DNA from: Bondarzewia mesenterica
Lineage: Eukaryota; Basidiomycota; Agaricomycetes; Russulales; Bondarzewiaceae
DNA length: 18,936 nucleotides
Assembly: GCA_004802705.1 (NCBI GenBank)
Contig: SGPL01000608.1
Coordinates: 1 to 18,936 of the forward strand
Direction of reading: 5' to 3'
A program made the translations under genes and the position numbers. Of this stretch, positions 17,502 through 18,936 are shown piece by piece. Position 1 is the first letter of the stretch. Each line of letters begins with the position of its first letter. The notes under the pieces were generated by a model. That model did not search any database and was not told the DNA's origin. It saw only the letters and a program-made list of their open reading frames with translations.

Positions 17502-18841
17502 TTTTGCAACAAGTACAGGAAAGAAATGTCGCAGGGAGGATGAGCGTGGATAGAGGCAGAAAAAGCGGAGAGACGGTGGGGAAGAGAAGGCGATGTGAAG
17601 GCAGAAGGGACCCTTATATGCAAATTTCAAAAGTGACGGTTAGTTTAGTTTCTGGGGTACGGAAGAGGAACCGGAGGCACTTTTGGTCCCAATGATCTCA
17701 ATCTAAGACCCCCTCCATTTTGGAGTTCCGCGACGCCACCCCGCCGGGACGGCAAACTGACGGGCATTGGGATACAGCTCGAAACGTCATCTCATCTCCG
17801 ACGCCCGTACGTCTCGCAAGGGGCTCTTCCGTGCCGCCTTTGGTGCTCGTCCACGTTTCGCGCGATGTCAGCTCCAGTCCTGACCACAGAGTGGCTGTTC
17901 CCGAACTTTGCCGAGTCTGTTTCAGAACAAGAGAGAAAAAAAAATAGTAGGGTGATTGGCGTGGAAAATGACATGGAGCGGCCTCCACCGCTCACTATTA
18001 AAACACGCCTGCATCGAGCCCACCATTTACACGATTCCGTCATAGCGAAATCGATTTCCGCCGACTCTACGCGTGCCTCGTATCGGTCCCTCCGATTGCC
18101 GAATTAGTACAAAAGAAAATAGGTCAGTGCAGCAGTACTCACCCAAAGGAATTTTCGGAGTTGGGATACAATCTTATCGGCAAGTAGATCTGAGCTTGAA
18201 ATTGGTAACCCTAAAAGTGAAAATGCGAGTCAACACCTGCAGACAGTTATCATTAATACGGCCAAGTTGGATACGCATTTTTTGTACGTGCTCGGTGGAG
18301 CAGAGGATTCCAACGTTGTTGCACCTGATGCCAAGTCCCTGACCAGTGACGTAATCGGCATGCCCTGCCACGGCGAGGGCGTAGTCGGTGGAGCCAAATC
18401 TAAAATTATTCTTTCAGCTCCCGTACAGCAGTGCCCCCCCAACAATTGGGGTCATGCTGAGACAAGCACAGTACAAGCCGCCGAACACCCAGCATCATTA
18501 GATGCTAACATGACCATGATCAAAAGTCATCTTATCATCCAGCAGTAAACCTCCGACTCCACCGTTGAATTGAACGCAGTCTTAGGAGCAACGTCAACTC
18601 AACCAGCTGTTGTATCAGGATGACGCGTACCATACGGTGTCCTACAACTGTTCACTCACGTACAAAGGGTCCGACCACATCACTCCTCACGAGCCCCACC
18701 AAGATAAGGGAAGTGGATTAGAACAAGCATAAAACAACACATACACGTTTACGTAGCATATTGTTCCCGAAGAGCACATTCGCAAAATCGTCTGAGAGCT
18801 AGCAAACAGCAGTACAAAAGAGTTGTGGCATATAAACACAC
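17502..18841. other. Long region without a supported gene
   Basis: Frames of 60-95 codons occur on both strands, but none has a domain. The best fragment is on the minus strand at about 18235-18400 (FGSTDYALAVAGHADY, then CNNVGILC). It reads like protein but is bounded by stops, including a TGA just upstream in the same frame, and I could not build a gene around it. The segment may hold a decayed gene or unrecognised exons. Confidence 0.45.
17613..17618 (-). promoter_or_regulatory. Possible TATA box of the small-protein gene
   Basis: The minus strand reads CATATAAGGG; TATAAG lies about 112 bases before the ATG at 17501. Confidence 0.4.
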
Positions 18842-18936
18842 AGCACGTCGTCGCCTCATCGATCATCGATCGGCAGGTCCGCGCGCGCGCCACGAAGACG
18901 GCCGTCGGGGGGAGCGCGTCCTCCTTGGCGCGCACG
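18842..18936 (-). CDS. Possible partial exon running off the right edge
   Basis: Reading left from 18935, about 31 codons (RAKEDALPPTAVF, then RTCRSMIDEATTC) end almost always in G or C, as in strongly coding exons, while the following sequence loses this bias abruptly. A possible donor GTGTGT begins at 18841. The exon would belong to a gene whose body lies beyond the window. No family is recognisable from so short a piece, and GC-rich non-coding sequence is an alternative. Confidence 0.3.

Overview
This window looks like draft nuclear DNA from a filamentous basidiomycete, most likely a mushroom-forming agaricomycete. The evidence is protein-coding genes cut by many short GT-AG introns (about 46-115 nt, one of 271 nt), pyrimidine-rich core promoters with occasional TATA boxes, separate promoters rather than operons, F-box/leucine-rich proteins of the type expanded in these fungi, a short-type heme-thiolate peroxidase, and a conserved Ser/Pro-rich membrane protein. 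Single N bases (3655, 3689, 3700, 3704, 7284, 8431, 14714) and apparent reading-frame breaks suggest an unpolished assembly.

Layout. 1-1393: no gene, only a 24-bp direct repeat around a hairpin. 1394-2758 (+): nuclear C2H2 zinc-finger protein. 3672-6084 (-): long disordered Ser/Pro/His-rich protein ending in a hydrophobic membrane domain. 6462-8172 (-): F-box protein with an apparent frameshift at an 8-base homopolymer. 9045-10411 (+): membrane-anchored heme-thiolate peroxidase (chloroperoxidase/unspecific peroxygenase family), four exons. 10939-12183 (-): intronless F-box-like/LRR protein. 13044-16413 (-): secreted acid sphingomyelinase-like phosphodiesterase, rebuilt here as 21 exons encoding 685 residues, including a 10-nt microexon. 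17298-17501 (-): small basic, probably helical protein. 18842-18936 (-): possible partial exon leaving the right edge. Long spacers hold no gene I can support.

The genes do not form an obvious pathway or cluster. The two F-box proteins would act in SCF ubiquitin ligases. The peroxidase and the sphingomyelinase-like enzyme are membrane or secreted enzymes whose substrates cannot be read from sequence. I found no CRISPR array, rRNA, tRNA, transposase or other mobile-element gene. The most solid noteworthy observations are the 10-nt microexon, the Ser-Cys-Pro heme-ligand motif in an anchored peroxidase, a Pro-to-Leu change beside a metal-ligand histidine in the sphingomyelinase, and three probable frame or annotation problems. 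I did not find a convincing new multi-gene system.
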